A DNA stretch of 64,000 bases from contig RMBW01000040.1 in NCBI GenBank assembly GCA_004009845.1, positions 62,001 to 126,000 on the forward strand, in the 5' to 3' direction. The translations under genes and the position numbers were made by a program. Below are positions 10,738 through 22,768 of the stretch, in pieces. The stretch is from Davidsoniella eucalypti. Lineage: Eukaryota; Ascomycota; Sordariomycetes; Microascales; Ceratocystidaceae. Every line of letters begins with the position of its first letter. Within the stretch, counting starts at the first letter, position 1. The notes beneath the pieces are model-generated. The model had not been told where the DNA came from. It saw only the letters and a program-made list of their open reading frames with translations, and made no database searches.

Positions 10738-12524
10738 GGGCGGGATAACGACAGGTCGGGGCAGGAGAGCAATAAATACACTTCAGGGGCCGTCAGAGCA
10801 ACCAGAATCAGTCAAAAGTCCTACCAATAAATTACAGTAGTTTTGACTTCCTGGTTTCCTTTTTCCACGTTCAAAATAGGCCAGTAGTGCTATCCAGTTC
10901 CAGTCTTTTTTTTTTTTTTCCATAATTCCTACTAGGCTAGATACATGAGGCAGGAACCCAGAAATCCCAACAACATCACTCTTTTCTCTATTGCATGATA
11001 TATCATATATGCGGCAAGCCAAGTTCTATTTGCTATTGTAACATATTTCTTCTATATATCTCTAAAATATAATTTCATCTTTTTGTACAATTAAGAGTAC
11101 ATACGTATTATAACAACAAGTCCCATTCAAGACGGTCAGCCTCTCAATAAGTCACGCTATGCCTAGTTAGGAAACGCGCGCCAGTGTTTTCTTCCTAACA
11201 ATACCTACCGCATCAAGAACTATTAGACTCGGCCAATGAAAAAACGCGTCCTTTATATCTACTATAGAACATGCATCGCTTTTCATGGCCGCCGTAAATA
11301 TATCAAACTTTGGGTGGGAAATTTTCGAATAATTCTAGAAGTATTCACTAGTATCACAGTCACAAAAGAAGTATCTACATTATGACTTACCATGTATGAA
11401 AATATCGAATAGTCAACGTCGTCCTTCTCAATACAAAACTGAAAACTGAATGAAACTAGAATCAGTACCAAAATGGGAACCCCACTATTCGTACAGCCAA
11501 TGATAAAACCGGCATACTATTTATACAGTGTGTGGCAGCTCATTCACACTATCTTCACTTACGTAAGCAGCTAGAGCCAACGTCATATGTTCGAAGCTTG
11601 TATGACAGGAACTCAATATTATGTTTCACTACGTGGAAAAGCTCTAATGAAAGCTCTAGTAGATTTGCTACAAGACATTGGGATCAATATCTTTGTTTAC
11701 TCCTAATCATCCAAATAAAACACGTTAAACAATGTAAGTCATTCTACTTTTGTACAATTCTTTAGCTACAACTATATCAAGATGTTCAACTCTTCTTGAC
11801 GTCTATATGGGATATTTGTAATCTTATATTCATGTAATCTCTATCACCGGCGCTTTGGGCCACCTATATATTCATTGGTCGTAAATAGCATTTACATCAT
11901 TTCAATTTGGCATAACACACATACATGATAGTTAGTTACAAAACACGGGTGCCCTTTATACTATCAACACATCCACTTCAGAACTAAATGATCATAATAT
12001 CGAATAAAACTTGCTTCGAGCGGCTCATGCCACACAAAGATATTATATATATTTTGATAGTTTTCCCTGTTCCAGGTATCGTAGAGAGAAATGCTTGCGG
12101 TTAATACCATGTTCATACGGTTATAATGAAGGAAATCGTGAAATCCGGGTGTGGAAATGGAAAAGAGGCATCCCATAAAAAATGATGCGCGTGTAATTTT
12201 GTGTCATAGAGATCCCGGTCGTCTAGATCACCGCTGGGTATATGCATAAAAGTGTAAGAGAAACAAGAAAAAAGAAGGAACGGGAAGAAGAGTTATGAGG
12301 AGGGGCAGAGGTGATAATGATAAGTAGGATAAGAGACATCATATAAAGATGAATGTCTAAGAAGTTAGAAAGGAGGACAAGATAGATAAAACGATTCCGC
12401 CAGTAGAAAAAGATAAGAAAAGAAAAAAGAAATATGTATCCCAAGAAAGAACCAGTCGCTAAACATGAATTATAATGTCATACGTTGCCTCGTAGAAACT
12501 CATGCGAGGATTTCGATGTTGCAG
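10738..12524. other. Intergenic, no gene recognised
   Basis: Upstream of H4 and downstream of Cdc27 (both minus strand). AT-rich, with a T14 run at 10906-10919. The short open frames on both strands have no domain and no coherent splice partners. Specifically, no H3 histone motif (such as ARTKQTARKS) was found on either strand. Confidence 0.55.
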
Positions 12525-15034
12525 CTAGGCAATAGAATCGTCCATCTGAATATCCTCCTCGAAGCTCTCAATGGCCTCTTTAATTTGTAATGATGCCTAC
12601 AAAATATACTGTTAGCAAGGATGAAATGTTTTCTTTTGCAGATGAAAATGCGATATGGACGAACCTTGGGGTCTAACGCCAAGGCATTAGTAAAGTGCCG
12701 TACGGCAAGCTGCTTCTGGTTTATGTTTCTATACAATTTACCAAGCAGAAAGTGTACTGGTGCTTCATCTGGAACCTGGTCTTTGAGAATGAGAAGCTCC
12801 CTTCTCGCAGCTTCCATCTCACCGAGAGTCATCAAAGCACGCGCTTTCTTGTACCGTGTGTCAGTAGCCTTGGGGAACAATTCAGTCGCTTTGCTGTAGT
12901 AATGAAGAGCCTCGGCGGGGTTCTTTTGCTTCTCGAGAGCGGTTCCAATTGCACAAAGCAATACCGGATTAGATGGATTAATGGTGGCGGCAATCCGGTA
13001 GTGCATAAACGCACGATCAAAGTTTCCTAGCTTCCTGTATACCTGACCGATACCAAAGTACGCCTTGTAGTGGCGCCGGTCAGCAGCAATGGCTTGGCGA
13101 TAGGCAGTCAGCGCCTTTTCATACTCTTCGTTATCCATGTGTTCATGGCCTTGAAGCGTAAAGGCATAGGCAAACTTTGGGTTTAGCTGTGTTGCTCGTT
13201 TGAAGCAACGAAGGGCTTGCTCATGGTCTTGGGATAGCGACCAGGCGTTGCCAAGAGAACACCACGCTTCCGGCGATAACCATGCCGCATCTATTAGCTC
13301 ATGGGCCAAGAAAGACAAATCAGTTTCCCGCTTGAGCTGCCATAAGATTGTGGAGTACAATTCCATATCTTTAAGGCGGGTAGGTGCGACAGAACGGAGC
13401 TTTCTAAAGTATTTCTCAGCCTCGATGAAAGCAGACTGTTCAAGCTGCGCCTTTCCAAGATGGGAGAGAACCCATGGTGTCTCTTGCTGAACTTTCGGGA
13501 TGCTTTGGAAAGCATGTACAGCGTCAGCTGACTTAAACTGGGACAGATCGTAGTACCCAATTGCAATTTTCCTGAGCAGGTCGAGAAGCCATTTGAGAGA
13601 TTCTTCGATCTTGGCTCTGTCAATTTCGGGGGCCCTAGGTACAGCAGCAAGCGCTATATCTTTATCCTTGATGGGTTTTGCTGCCTCAGCTAGATCTCCC
13701 TCCATACCCAAGTCCTCAATGGGCTTACGGTTTCCGCTAACTACTCGCCCAACGCTAGAGCCAATGCGCTCCGGCCGCATAAGCCGAGATATCGCAGGTC
13801 TAGGTTTCTTCAATTCTCTAGAAGTGTTGGCAGTAACGGAGGCGTTCGAATTGGACGCGGTCGGTCGGAACATGTTAAGCCTAGCGCTTCGTCTCTGTGG
13901 CGCTGCTGGCGCATCATCTTGAAGATTGTTCACGGCAAATGGTTGACGGACTGGATGTCCAGTGACGGTCCGTTTCCGTTCAGTCGCAAACTTTGCAGTG
14001 GTTGATGATACGTTTGGTGCTTCAAAAACTTCCACAGATTGCTCGGCCTTATCTTGCGATCTTGTGGCGCGTTTAGTAGCACCAAGTCGGTACATCATTT
14101 TGGAGGGTTGCTGATCTAGAGACGATTCCATGTGCTGATTTCGCAGACGTCGTGCTGGGCCCTGGGGCGCATCAGCAAAGCTTCCCCGTGTAGCTTCTGA
14201 GCTGTTGGTTGGTGGTGGTGTCTCCATGCCTTCTGAGCTAACCGAGCTATTCGTGTTGGTGTTTGGGTTGGAAAACTTGGAGCGCGCAGCTGCTATCTTC
14301 GATAAGAAGTCATTGCCCCCGTTTTCAGACTGGTATACACCAAATCCGGTCTCGGGAGGTCGTATAGAGGTTTCGAAGGGGTCGTGTGGATCAGAGGTGA
14401 AGCTCTTAGTATTTTTGCGAGTCAGGACAGTATCAATGGGTTTCGAGTCGTCAACGTCCGGATCGAAGCTATGCAATAATGGGTCGGTCATCTTGAAGAT
14501 GTTTGGCACTCGTACATTGACGCCTAGATTGCACAAACTAGTAAAGGCATCCCATTGCATGGGATTTGCTTTCAGGGCTTCCTCAAAGCAATTGACTGCC
14601 TTCTTCTTATCGTCATAGCCCTGGTAAAGCTTCCCTAGTAAACAGAAAACTGAGCTACTGTCTGGTTGGGGTGCTCTGATCGAAGGACTATGTTGTCCGA
14701 TACTACTTCGTTGAGTAACGATACTGCGAATCTTTTCGAGCGCATTGATGCCATCTCGCCAACGCTCTAATTGTAGACATGCTTGCGCAAATATCCAGGC
14801 GGCGTTAACATTGGCGCCTCGTGCAGCATGGCTTCTACTAACTTCGTAGGCGCTCCGGAAATCGCCAATGCGATAATGCGCTAGAGCAACTAGATATGAT
14901 GATTCTGGTGATCGAGGGTCTTGGGCACTGAGCTTCTCGGCAAAGAAAAGCGCGTTGTCATAGGAGAAATTGTCGAGGTGGTAATAGACGATCTGACGTA
15001 AGCAGCCAAAAATGGCTGTATTCGAAGGCGCCAT
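12525..15034 (-). CDS. CDC27: Anaphase-promoting complex subunit Cdc27 (APC3, BimA/Nuc2)
   Basis: Two exons, 15034-12665 and 12596-12525, with a 68-nt intron give 813 residues. The N-terminal TPR block (LRQIVYYHLDNFSYDNALFFAEKL; YLVALAHYRIGDFRSAYE) and at least seven C-terminal TPRs (about residues 500-790, for example AWCSLGNAWSLSQDHEQALRCF and AYFGIGQVYRKLGNFDRAFMHY) bracket a long disordered Ser/Arg-rich middle. This is the Cdc27 layout. The subunit is a TPR scaffold of the APC/C ubiquitin ligase that receives Cdc20/Cdh1. The last intron contains no stop codon in frame, so retention would extend into an unrelated tail. Splicing instead gives the acidic end IKEAIESFEEDIQMDDSIA, which fits the family and continues the last TPR helix. 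Confidence 0.92.
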
Positions 15035-16847
15035 CGCGAATGTCAGTTAAGACAAAACAAAGGATTCAACTATGCGCTATCAGTTCCGAGCCATCAGAAA
15101 CGATGCAAACAATGTTATGAAATTTCGTTAAGTGAATACAGGACGATGGGAGCGCGAGTGTAGGCTTTTCGGTGTTATCGGCAGACAATTGTATTTTTAT
15201 CAGACAGAAGCGACTTTTCAGTTGTCTGATAGTCTCGCAATAAGTGTTAAGTGATTTTGTAGGTAGGATCTCTTGTTTGTCAGAGCTACGTCGCTTATGT
15301 TGTCTAGAATTATAGTGTCTTTTATGTGGCAAAGGTATATGTTAGTACAAGTCGCAAGACGAACGGGCCCTAAATATAACACCAGAAATAACGACAGAAG
15401 AATACGAACATTAGAAGGATCGCAGAGGGCAAGATGAAAAAGATAGAAAATAAGGAAGCTAGGCGAAAGACTAAGCTGAGCCGCACCGTTGAAGTCTGAA
15501 CAATTGAAGGCAGAAGCGGCGTACGTAAAGAGAAGATGCAAAGTAATGTATGCGATATAACCACGAAAAGAAGAAAAAAGCAAAAACGGGTAAAAGGCGA
15601 CTAATGGCACATGGGCAGCAAGGGATCGAAAGACAACAAATGCAAGCAGAGGCTTTGGAATGGCAGCCAATGCCGGAAACGCCTCTCTTCTATAGCTACT
15701 ACCAGTTTAGTAGTATGTAGGATGAGGATGGATGTATGTACTTGTTGATGTTTGAAGGCTGCGACGACAACAGCTCTAGAATATGAAGGATGGATGGAAT
15801 AGTATGACAGTGATGTTGGCGAAGTTTTTTTGGACGCGGCAAAATCGACCAACGATGCAGGTGGTGATGATGGCAAAGCGAGTGTAGAAAAGAGAAGGAT
15901 GTCCAAAAGAGACGCTTACGTTGTTTGGAATAAATGTAACTATTGTGCAAGACAAATATAAGGGCGGGGTGGCTTTTTGTTTTCTTTCTGTGGTTGTTAT
16001 GGAAGGTGCTGCAGCAGGAACAAAGAAAAAAAAGAGCAAAACAACAATAGATCACGAAAAATACAGCATGGCGATGGCTGGATGGAAGAACGCAGAATAC
16101 TTACGTCTAAATATGCAATATTGACGGCTCAAAGAACCGCGATGGCGTCGAAATGAAGAGAACAAAGACAGACACAAAGAAGCAAAAGATAAAATGCAAG
16201 GGGAAACGGCACCAATAGACGTTAACAGAACAAAGAACCGTCCTGTTTTGCTCTCTTCTTCCCTATGTCTTCAAATGCTCAGCGCGAAATCACGATATTC
16301 TTTGCGTGTCTGGACAATTGCAACAAAAAGCAACAAAGCGACCGGATTGGGTCGGTGCCAAATCGAGCAACTAGGTATATTTTTTTCGCCAAGGTCATAT
16401 AAGGCTTCTGGTTGGCTACATGCTGCGTATTTGTTTGCATGTTGCCCTGGAAGCGCCCTTCAATAGTAGCTTCACCCTGTGTATTTTTGGGCCCAGCTGG
16501 ACGAAAGAGCCTTTGACACCCGGTTTGACTTGGTGCCTGAGCTTACGAAAAACTGCATGCGGAAATACGACCGTTGAGCCCTAAGATGTTCAACCCTTGA
16601 ACCCTTACATACATGGTTAGTCTTGACAGCTCGTTGTCTTTTTTTTTTTTTAGCAACTTAAAAACTGGGGCCGACTTAGTCTCAAAAGGATGAGGTGATT
16701 TTAACCACATCTCATCTAACTTAATATGTTTCATAATTTCACGATACTTGACATAACTTAAATCTGTCTTTAATTTGACATTTTCTTTTTTTATATTACG
16801 GACGCACACAGAACCTTTCTATTCAATTCACTCACTTCATTTTTACA
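15035..16847. promoter_or_regulatory. Divergent region Cdc27/Snd2, pyrimidine-rich on Cdc27 side
   Basis: 1.8 kb between outward-facing starts. Much of 15300-16060 is strongly pyrimidine-biased on the minus strand, which produces several overlapping open frames rich in Leu, Phe and Ser. I read these as composition artefacts of a long Cdc27 leader or promoter, not as genes. A T14 run lies near 16641-16654. Confidence 0.45.
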
Positions 16848-17351
16848 ATGGCGCAAAGGGCGAAAAAGGAGCAGGCCAAGGCCAATATCGCAACCCTTAA
16901 GAATCTACATACTCTCTCAGCTATCTTCAACGGCCTTTTCCTTCTTTTCAGCCTGCTCGTGCGTCAGCGGTCTATATTTTACTATGTCATCTTCTCATCG
17001 CCCGCTATCATCTGCCAGTTCATCCTCGAGAAGAGTGGTAGGCCCACCTATGATCCCGTGACCAAAGCCCTGCGTTCCAGCGGCGAAGACCTATCGTCAT
17101 CGGGCCTGACAGACTCCATGTTCGATACCATCTGGGTCACCTGGGGCTGCCTAGTTTTGGTCATGCTATTTGGCAATGGTGCCTGGTTCGTCTGGTCCCT
17201 CGTCCCCGCCTTTGGCTTGTATAAGGCCAAGGGTCTACTATCGGCGGGAAGACAGCTGGCTGGTCTGGCTGGAGGCGGCGGTGGTGCCGGTCTCCCTGGC
17301 ATGGATGCTGCCCCGGCGCCGCAGAACCGCAAGCAGCGTCGCCAGGCATAA
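16848..17351 (+). CDS. SND2: SRP-independent targeting protein Snd2 / TMEM208 family
   Basis: A single exon of 167 residues. The start MAQRAKKEQAKANIATLKNLH is the conserved charged N-terminus of the TMEM208/DUF788 family. It is followed by hydrophobic segments at about residues 28-42 (LSAIFNGLFLLFSLLV), 47-62 (FYYVIFSSPAIICQFIL) and 98-130 (DTIWVTWGCLVLVMLFGN and FVWSLVPAFGLYKA). A Gly-rich stretch and the basic end NRKQRRQA complete it. Yeast Snd2 is an ER membrane protein acting with Snd1/Snd3 in SRP-independent targeting of proteins with central or C-terminal transmembrane segments. The family role is established; its action in this organism is inferred. Confidence 0.92.
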   Translation: MAQRAKKEQAKANIATLKNLHTLSAIFNGLFLLFSLLVRQRSIFYYVIFSSPAIICQFILEKSGRPTYDPVTKALRSSGEDLSSSGLTDSMFDTIWVTWGCLVLVMLFGNGAWFVWSLVPAFGLYKAKGLLSAGRQLAGLAGGGGGAGLPGMDAAPAPQNRKQRRQA

Positions 17352-17542
17352 GGGCGTGGCTAGTAGCTAGCTGCCATGGGGACGAAGGAGAACATTTTGT
17401 TGGAGTTTTAGTTCACTACGTTTTATACCCTCAATATAAAGGTGTTTAGTAAATCTATCTATCTGTCTATATCATTATCATTGCTATTAGTAAGCACGTT
17501 CCGTATACTGGGCGAACATCAGAAGAAAGACAGCATATACGC

Positions 17543-18281
17543 CTACAACTCGCTCTTCTCCATCAACATCCTCGGCGTAACGACGTCCGAAGTCCATTTA
17601 CGAATCGTATCTTTATGCACATTACGTAGAAGCACTTGTACATGATCCAGGGCCGGACTACTCTGCAGTGCCGCCCAATTCTTGAACCACAGCACATTAT
17701 CTACCCCAACCCGGGCTCTAAACGTGCGCTCTATGAAAGCATCCACCACTGCTCTACTCTCCGGCGTCATATAACCTCTGATATTGTTCGTAGCTATCGG
17801 CGTCCGCGTCCACACGACCGCGTGAACGGTCCCGTCGGCTAGTGCATACGGCCACTCATTCGTCAAGATGCAGAGGTCGCTGTTGTCGGCAAAGGGAACT
17901 GGAGAGGCATGAAAGGTGGTGGTGTACTAGGCATGCCATCACGGAACCGTAAACTGATCGTGTATCTTGGCCCTATTTGACATACCGCTTCAGCTCTGAA
18001 GGGGTACGCTGGAGACCGTCTAAACCATTGTTGGCTAACGAACGAGGAAGAAGATGCTCAAGTCTACGAGTACGAAGAACTTCCCATGATAACTTGGGAA
18101 ACTCTTTGTCGCTACCAAATCTAAGGACCTAGCGATCCAACTCGCTCCGTGTTACTTGACTCATATCGACTCCGGGAATCACATATCGCGGGTCTACAGA
18201 TTCGATAAGAGCGGCGGCCTTTTCATCGTGGATATGGCTGACGATGGAAACAGGGTATATTCACGAGAGAGCGTTACCCAT
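17543..18281 (-). pseudogene. Decayed DUF3605 (GlcNAc-induced protein 1-like) gene
   Basis: Reading the minus strand from the ATG at 18281-18279 gives a DUF3605-like protein with three in-frame stops: TGA at 18263-18261, TAG at 18131-18129 and TAG at 17975-17973. The pieces are recognisable: VDPRYVIPGVDMSQVTRSEL, then FGSDKEFPKLSWEVLRTRRLE, LQRTPSELKRY and YGSVM. After YGSVM the frame shifts and roughly a dozen expected residues are missing, before the family's second half resumes as PVPFADNSDLCILTNEWPYAL and continues openly to RNVHKDTIRKWTSDV (17866-17543). Two of the stops can be explained by C-to-T type changes. No splicing scheme I tried removes all the lesions. The family is widespread in fungi and linked to N-acetylglucosamine response in Candida (GIG1). 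The 3' half is still open for 107 codons, so truncated expression cannot be excluded. Confidence 0.8.
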
Positions 18282-19075
18282 GATGATTGTTGATGTAGGT
18301 TGAAATGTATTCAAGAAAGGAATCTATTATGTTTGTATATTCATAAAGAGTTCTAAAGATTGAAAGATATGGATTTGAAGCTTGAGAAAGCGTATCGCAT
18401 TGTCGATTTATATCTGAAGCAACGAAACTGGACAGGGTTTAAGGGAAAACGCGTTTATTCAGTTGGCCTATTATTAACAGGAGAGAGGGATTAGACTGTT
18501 ATATCGATCCTTTTTTTCTTCATCCAGTGTTAGTTCTAACTCCTGGAATTCTACGTTTTTTATTTTATTATAGAATGGATTTGCCTAGCAACGAATGGAC
18601 ATTGTAATCAAGTTTTGAAAGTGTGCCACATATTGTCTTTTTTTTTCTTGCTATATTTCACCACTGACAAAAAAAGACTGATAGTAAATGTAAAACTATA
18701 CACATGGGCTGGTAAAGCATCTGATAAACCGTTTATGGTATGCATGGATTATTGCGATGGTGTATAATACATAATATAATAGTAGTAGTAGTAGTAGTAG
18801 TAGTAAAAAAAAGTGTACAAAACGAATGAGGAACTGATGTGGTATAGTATGGGAAAGGTATATGTGGAAAGTCAAGTGCAATCAATGTTATGCTTCGGCA
18901 TTTGAACAAAATGCAAGTCCAGAGATGAAAATCAAGAAACAAGATGGATGGAAACAAGGTGAAAGAAGAGAAGGCACAACAGCCCCAGAAATAATCATGT
19001 GAAGATGAGCCACCCATAATTATGACACGTAAAGAAGAGAGAGAAATATAAGGCCACCAAAGAGAAATCGTTTGG
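18282..19075. other. Intergenic, AT-rich
   Basis: Lies between the 5' side of the DUF3605 relic and the 3' end of Pik1. Contains an AGT microsatellite (18781-18805) but no coding region or structured RNA that I can support. Confidence 0.5.
18781..18805. repeat. (AGT)8 microsatellite
   Basis: Eight perfect AGT units plus one base, followed by a run of A. It lies in the likely 3' UTR or intergenic region downstream of Pik1 and should be length-polymorphic between isolates. Confidence 0.9.
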
Positions 19076-22000
19076 CTAGTAAATGCCTTGCGTTCTGTAC
19101 TGGAATGTGTCGTATCTAAGGAAGGAGAGCAAAAAAAAGGTCAAAGTCAGTCTATGGTCGTATAAGTAACAATAAGAGAGAGGTTAACTTACAGTCGGGT
19201 GTAGTAGCTGCCCACCGACTTGCCGATGACGTCAGTCTCGACATAGTTTTCGGCGGCTTCTGCACTGAGCTGAAGTTGGAAGCGTTGCCTTAACGAAGTT
19301 GTTACAGGTCCAATACCAGCGGCAAAGCAGGACATCTGGGACTCAGCACCCATCATGGCAACTAAATCAATGATGTTGTCGGCGGAACGGCGGAGAGCTA
19401 AGATAACCCGAAGAATAAGGGTTAGCAACTAGTTTGGTAAGGGAACAAAGAACAAAGACAAAAATCATACCTTGGAAGGCTTGCTTGCACAGCTTTTTGT
19501 AATCGGCGTAGGATTTGCTTTCTAGGCCACCGAGTACATCGATATACTCCTGAGTTAGCTTGAAAGGCGCGGCTTCGAAGCCCATTGAACCTGGCGAGTT
19601 GGATAACATGAAGCCGAAGTCGATGTGCACGATATGACCCTCGCTGTCGATTAGAATATTGCCGTTATGGCGATCCTTGAGCTGGAATACATATGATATG
19701 ATACTGTAAGCAGCAAGAGAGCGCTTGAAAGCATCAACACCGGCTTTGTATGGCTTGCTCTTGGGCGGTCCGAAGACCTTGACAAAATGGTCTTTGAGAG
19801 TGGCGATGCGGCGCTTAGGTTCAGGCTCTAGAGCGAGTGTTAAGCTGCGCTTGATGGAGTGTACAGACACACCATTGGTAATGGTCTCGATGAGGCCGGA
19901 TGACTCGCCGGTGACGAGGATCTTCATGACCTTGACCCAGACCTTGGTCTTGGCTTCGGCCCAGATCTTGTCACAAGCGGCTATCAGTTGGCAAGCAAAG
20001 GCTTCTTGACGCAAGTCAGCGCCGGTCTTGATGATGACGGAAACAAGATCCCAGTTCTTCATCCAGCCATACGGTGACGACTTCTGGATGCGCGCCTTTT
20101 TAGCCTGCCAGGCCTCGCCAAACACGGCTGCGCTGGGATCGTCACGATCGCCCTTGCGCTGGATACCACCGGTCTTGAAATCGTTTTCCATGCGCGCCTC
20201 ACCGCGGGCTGTGTCTGATGGCTCGACATCTTCGTCTAGTTCACCGGGTGGCGGCGGAAGCTGTGGCGGGGGTGGCGTCACGGCAGACTTGGCCATGATG
20301 GTATCAAAGGTTGGGCCCTGTTCGTCGTTGATATCGAAGCTTTGCTCCTCGAGGCTCTGCATACTGGCAATGATTTTGGCGCGGATAGCCTCGACTTCGT
20401 GCTTGGGCCGCTTGCGTGTTGTCATCTCTAGTTGGGCTAGCATTTGTGACGCGGTGCGCATATGAGTGGCAAGAGCCGAGAAATCAGGCTCGATACCGTG
20501 ACCACGAAGAATCGGAACCGGTAGCTGCGGTGTTGGCTGTTGAGATGGGTCGCTGGATCCGGATGACCGCGGAGTCGCTGGAACTTCGGAGATGGTCGAG
20601 CCGCCTGCCGCACTAACGGCGCGCGGGGTTCCGTAGCCCGACTCGTGGACGTCATCGCCGAAGCTGCTGCCCATAGGCGAGGCGCCAAGGTCGCCCGAAA
20701 TTGGCTCAAATACGCTGTCTAGGGCGGCATCGTGTGCCGAAGTTGATGTTGGCGTGGTCCGAGGCGCCTCAGATAGGTCGAAAATGCGTTTCTTAGAGCC
20801 GGCCTCAGACATCAGCTCAGTCAGTAGACGGTCATTGTCGGGTGTATCGGGGTCGAAGGTGAAGTCGTCGCGTAGAATCTCAATCATTAGTAGGAATGGC
20901 ACCTTCTCGGCGCTGTTGAGCACAGTGGACTCGGCTGGGTTGATGCGCACGATGCGGTGGTGCTTGCTGCGGCCAGGTGAGCCGTCAACCAGAGTTGGTG
21001 GGCAGATGACGGGAATATCGATCTCAGCCGGCAGATCCTGGGCAATCAGAGCGAGCTCGGCACGTAGGGCACTAAGACGCGCAGGCTTGGGCACAGCGAC
21101 CAGGCGGTTGGAGATGTTCTCTAGTGCGGTGAGGAATTGAGTTTCACTACGGAAGTAGTGTTGGCGTAACAGCCGGGTGCGCTGAATAGAGGACAACTCG
21201 TTAGCTGTTCGCCGACCCTTGCCGAATGGGTCGCGATGCGAGTGGCGGCGGTGAAGGACGTCAATGGCTGGGTTCATGGCGATTCCGGCCGAGAGTGGTG
21301 CGTCTTGATATCCCTGGTTCGGAGACCGGGCATCGGGCACAAGTGGCAGTGATGATGTACTCGAACGAGCGTTCTTGAGCGCCAGATTCAGGTGCTGCCT
21401 TGGGCTTTTGAGTCTCATGCCGTTCAGTTTTGGCTCTGTCTTGCCCTCGTGTGACTCAACCTCGTCATCAGCCGTTGGCGTCCTGTCGCCCGAAGATACG
21501 GACCCCGACCGTGACAATGACACACTGTCTAGGGCTAATGACGTAGCGCGCGAATGACCAGACCGATGCATTGCCGAACTCAGGCTCAGGGCGCTCTCGG
21601 ACGGACTTGTGATCCGTGCCAGCTGTTCGCGGCGCCTCGATCGCGGGCTTGCTGGCTTCATTGTCTGTGACCGTGTGATCGTTGTGGGCTCACGGGTCTC
21701 GGCCGGCTCGCCACGCGGTGGTTTCCGTGCTTGTGCTACGGCTAATGGCCCGGCCCATTGTGGAAGTATCGGCACAGCAACGCTAGCAAGCACGAAGCTA
21801 GACAGAACACTTACGGGCAAGATGTTCTCGCGGATCTTTTCGTATCGGGCGGCGTCGGGCAGGCCAAACACGATGTGCTGCACCTTGTTGTATACTCGGC
21901 GGCAGGTCTGGAAGGCGTCGGCTTGTGGGTTGGAGGAGAGGTCGTGAAGGTACGTTTGGAAGAACCAGAAGGTCTGAGAGAAGGGTTTGGTTAGCTATGA

Positions 22001-22545
22001 GATAGTGAGATTCGATAGACCCCATGTGTCCTCGGCCAAGCAAAACAAAACTCACGAGTAATGCGGCTGTCACGGATTCTTCGCACAAATCCAGCAGGAA
22101 CTCTTCGAGCGCCATAGACTCGTTGTCCAGGCTGATGATCAAGTGGCATATCTGTGGCAGGAAAAACTCGATATCTTCATAGGGGAACTGGCGGAGCTTG
22201 TTGCACAGCACATAGTTGATGCCAATGTGATCAGCGTAGCGGCTACAGAGGACACAAACATGTTAGTGGACACAGGCGGTCCAAAGAGAGAAACAAGGAC
22301 GTCAATTCCATAAAGGATAGATGTATATAAACTGTGTATATACATTCTAGCCAATGGCCTCGTATAATGGCACAGGTACGACCACGACTAGGGCGGCCGG
22401 CATTCATAAGCGACGTATAGAGGCAATTATAATAAGCCAACGGCCAATGGTTCGGATAGACGTACGTGAGATAGGAAACCGGTAGAAATGGGTTCGAATT
22501 GAACACATCAGACTCGATGAAGCGCTGCAAAAGAGTCCACGACAT
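19076..22545 (-). CDS. PIK1: Phosphatidylinositol 4-kinase Pik1
   Basis: Five exons, 22545-22466, 22242-22056, 21973-19480, 19397-19193 and 19115-19076, sum to 3006 nt and give 1001 residues. The N-terminus MSWTLLQRFIESDVFNSNPF with RYADHIGINYVLCNKLRQFPYEDIEFFLPQ is the lipid-kinase-unique/helical domain of type III-beta PI4-kinases (Pik1), not Stt4. A disordered Ser/Arg-rich middle follows. The C-terminal kinase domain (about residues 700-1001) has TGADLRQEAFACQLI, the catalytic loop DRHNGNIL and the activation-loop HIDFGFML. It ends YDTFQYRTQGIY after a 40-nt last exon. It converts phosphatidylinositol to PI4P at the Golgi (and nucleus in yeast), usually with the calcium sensor Frq1. All four introns have GT-AG ends and restored codons. 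Confidence 0.95.
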
Positions 22546-22724
22546 GGCGTCTCCAAGCTGGTCGTCTGGTCAGGTGATTTGAGGACAGAGAAGAGAAGGC
22601 GGTGTTTGATGGCAGTCGAGGCGTTTGCTTTCGGAAGAGATCCCACGGAGCGGAAGAATAAAGCCAGTAAGCAAGCGGACAAATCGGTCCCGGTAGTTAT
22701 AATGCAGATGCAGTTCGGGGCCAG

Positions 22725-22768
22725 CAGAAAAATAAACAGAAAAATAAACAGAAATAAAGAAATAAAAG
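22725..22768. repeat. Short tandem repeat, CAGAAAAATAAA units
   Basis: Two copies of CAGAAAAATAAA followed by a degenerate third (CAGAAATAAAGAAATAAAAG). About 180 bp upstream of the Pik1 start codon. Confidence 0.75.

Noticed and set aside
15218..15670. 150-codon minus-strand open frame between Cdc27 and Snd2
   Set aside because: Composition (Leu, Phe, Ser, Ala) follows a local pyrimidine bias; overlapping frames are equally open; no domain or start context.
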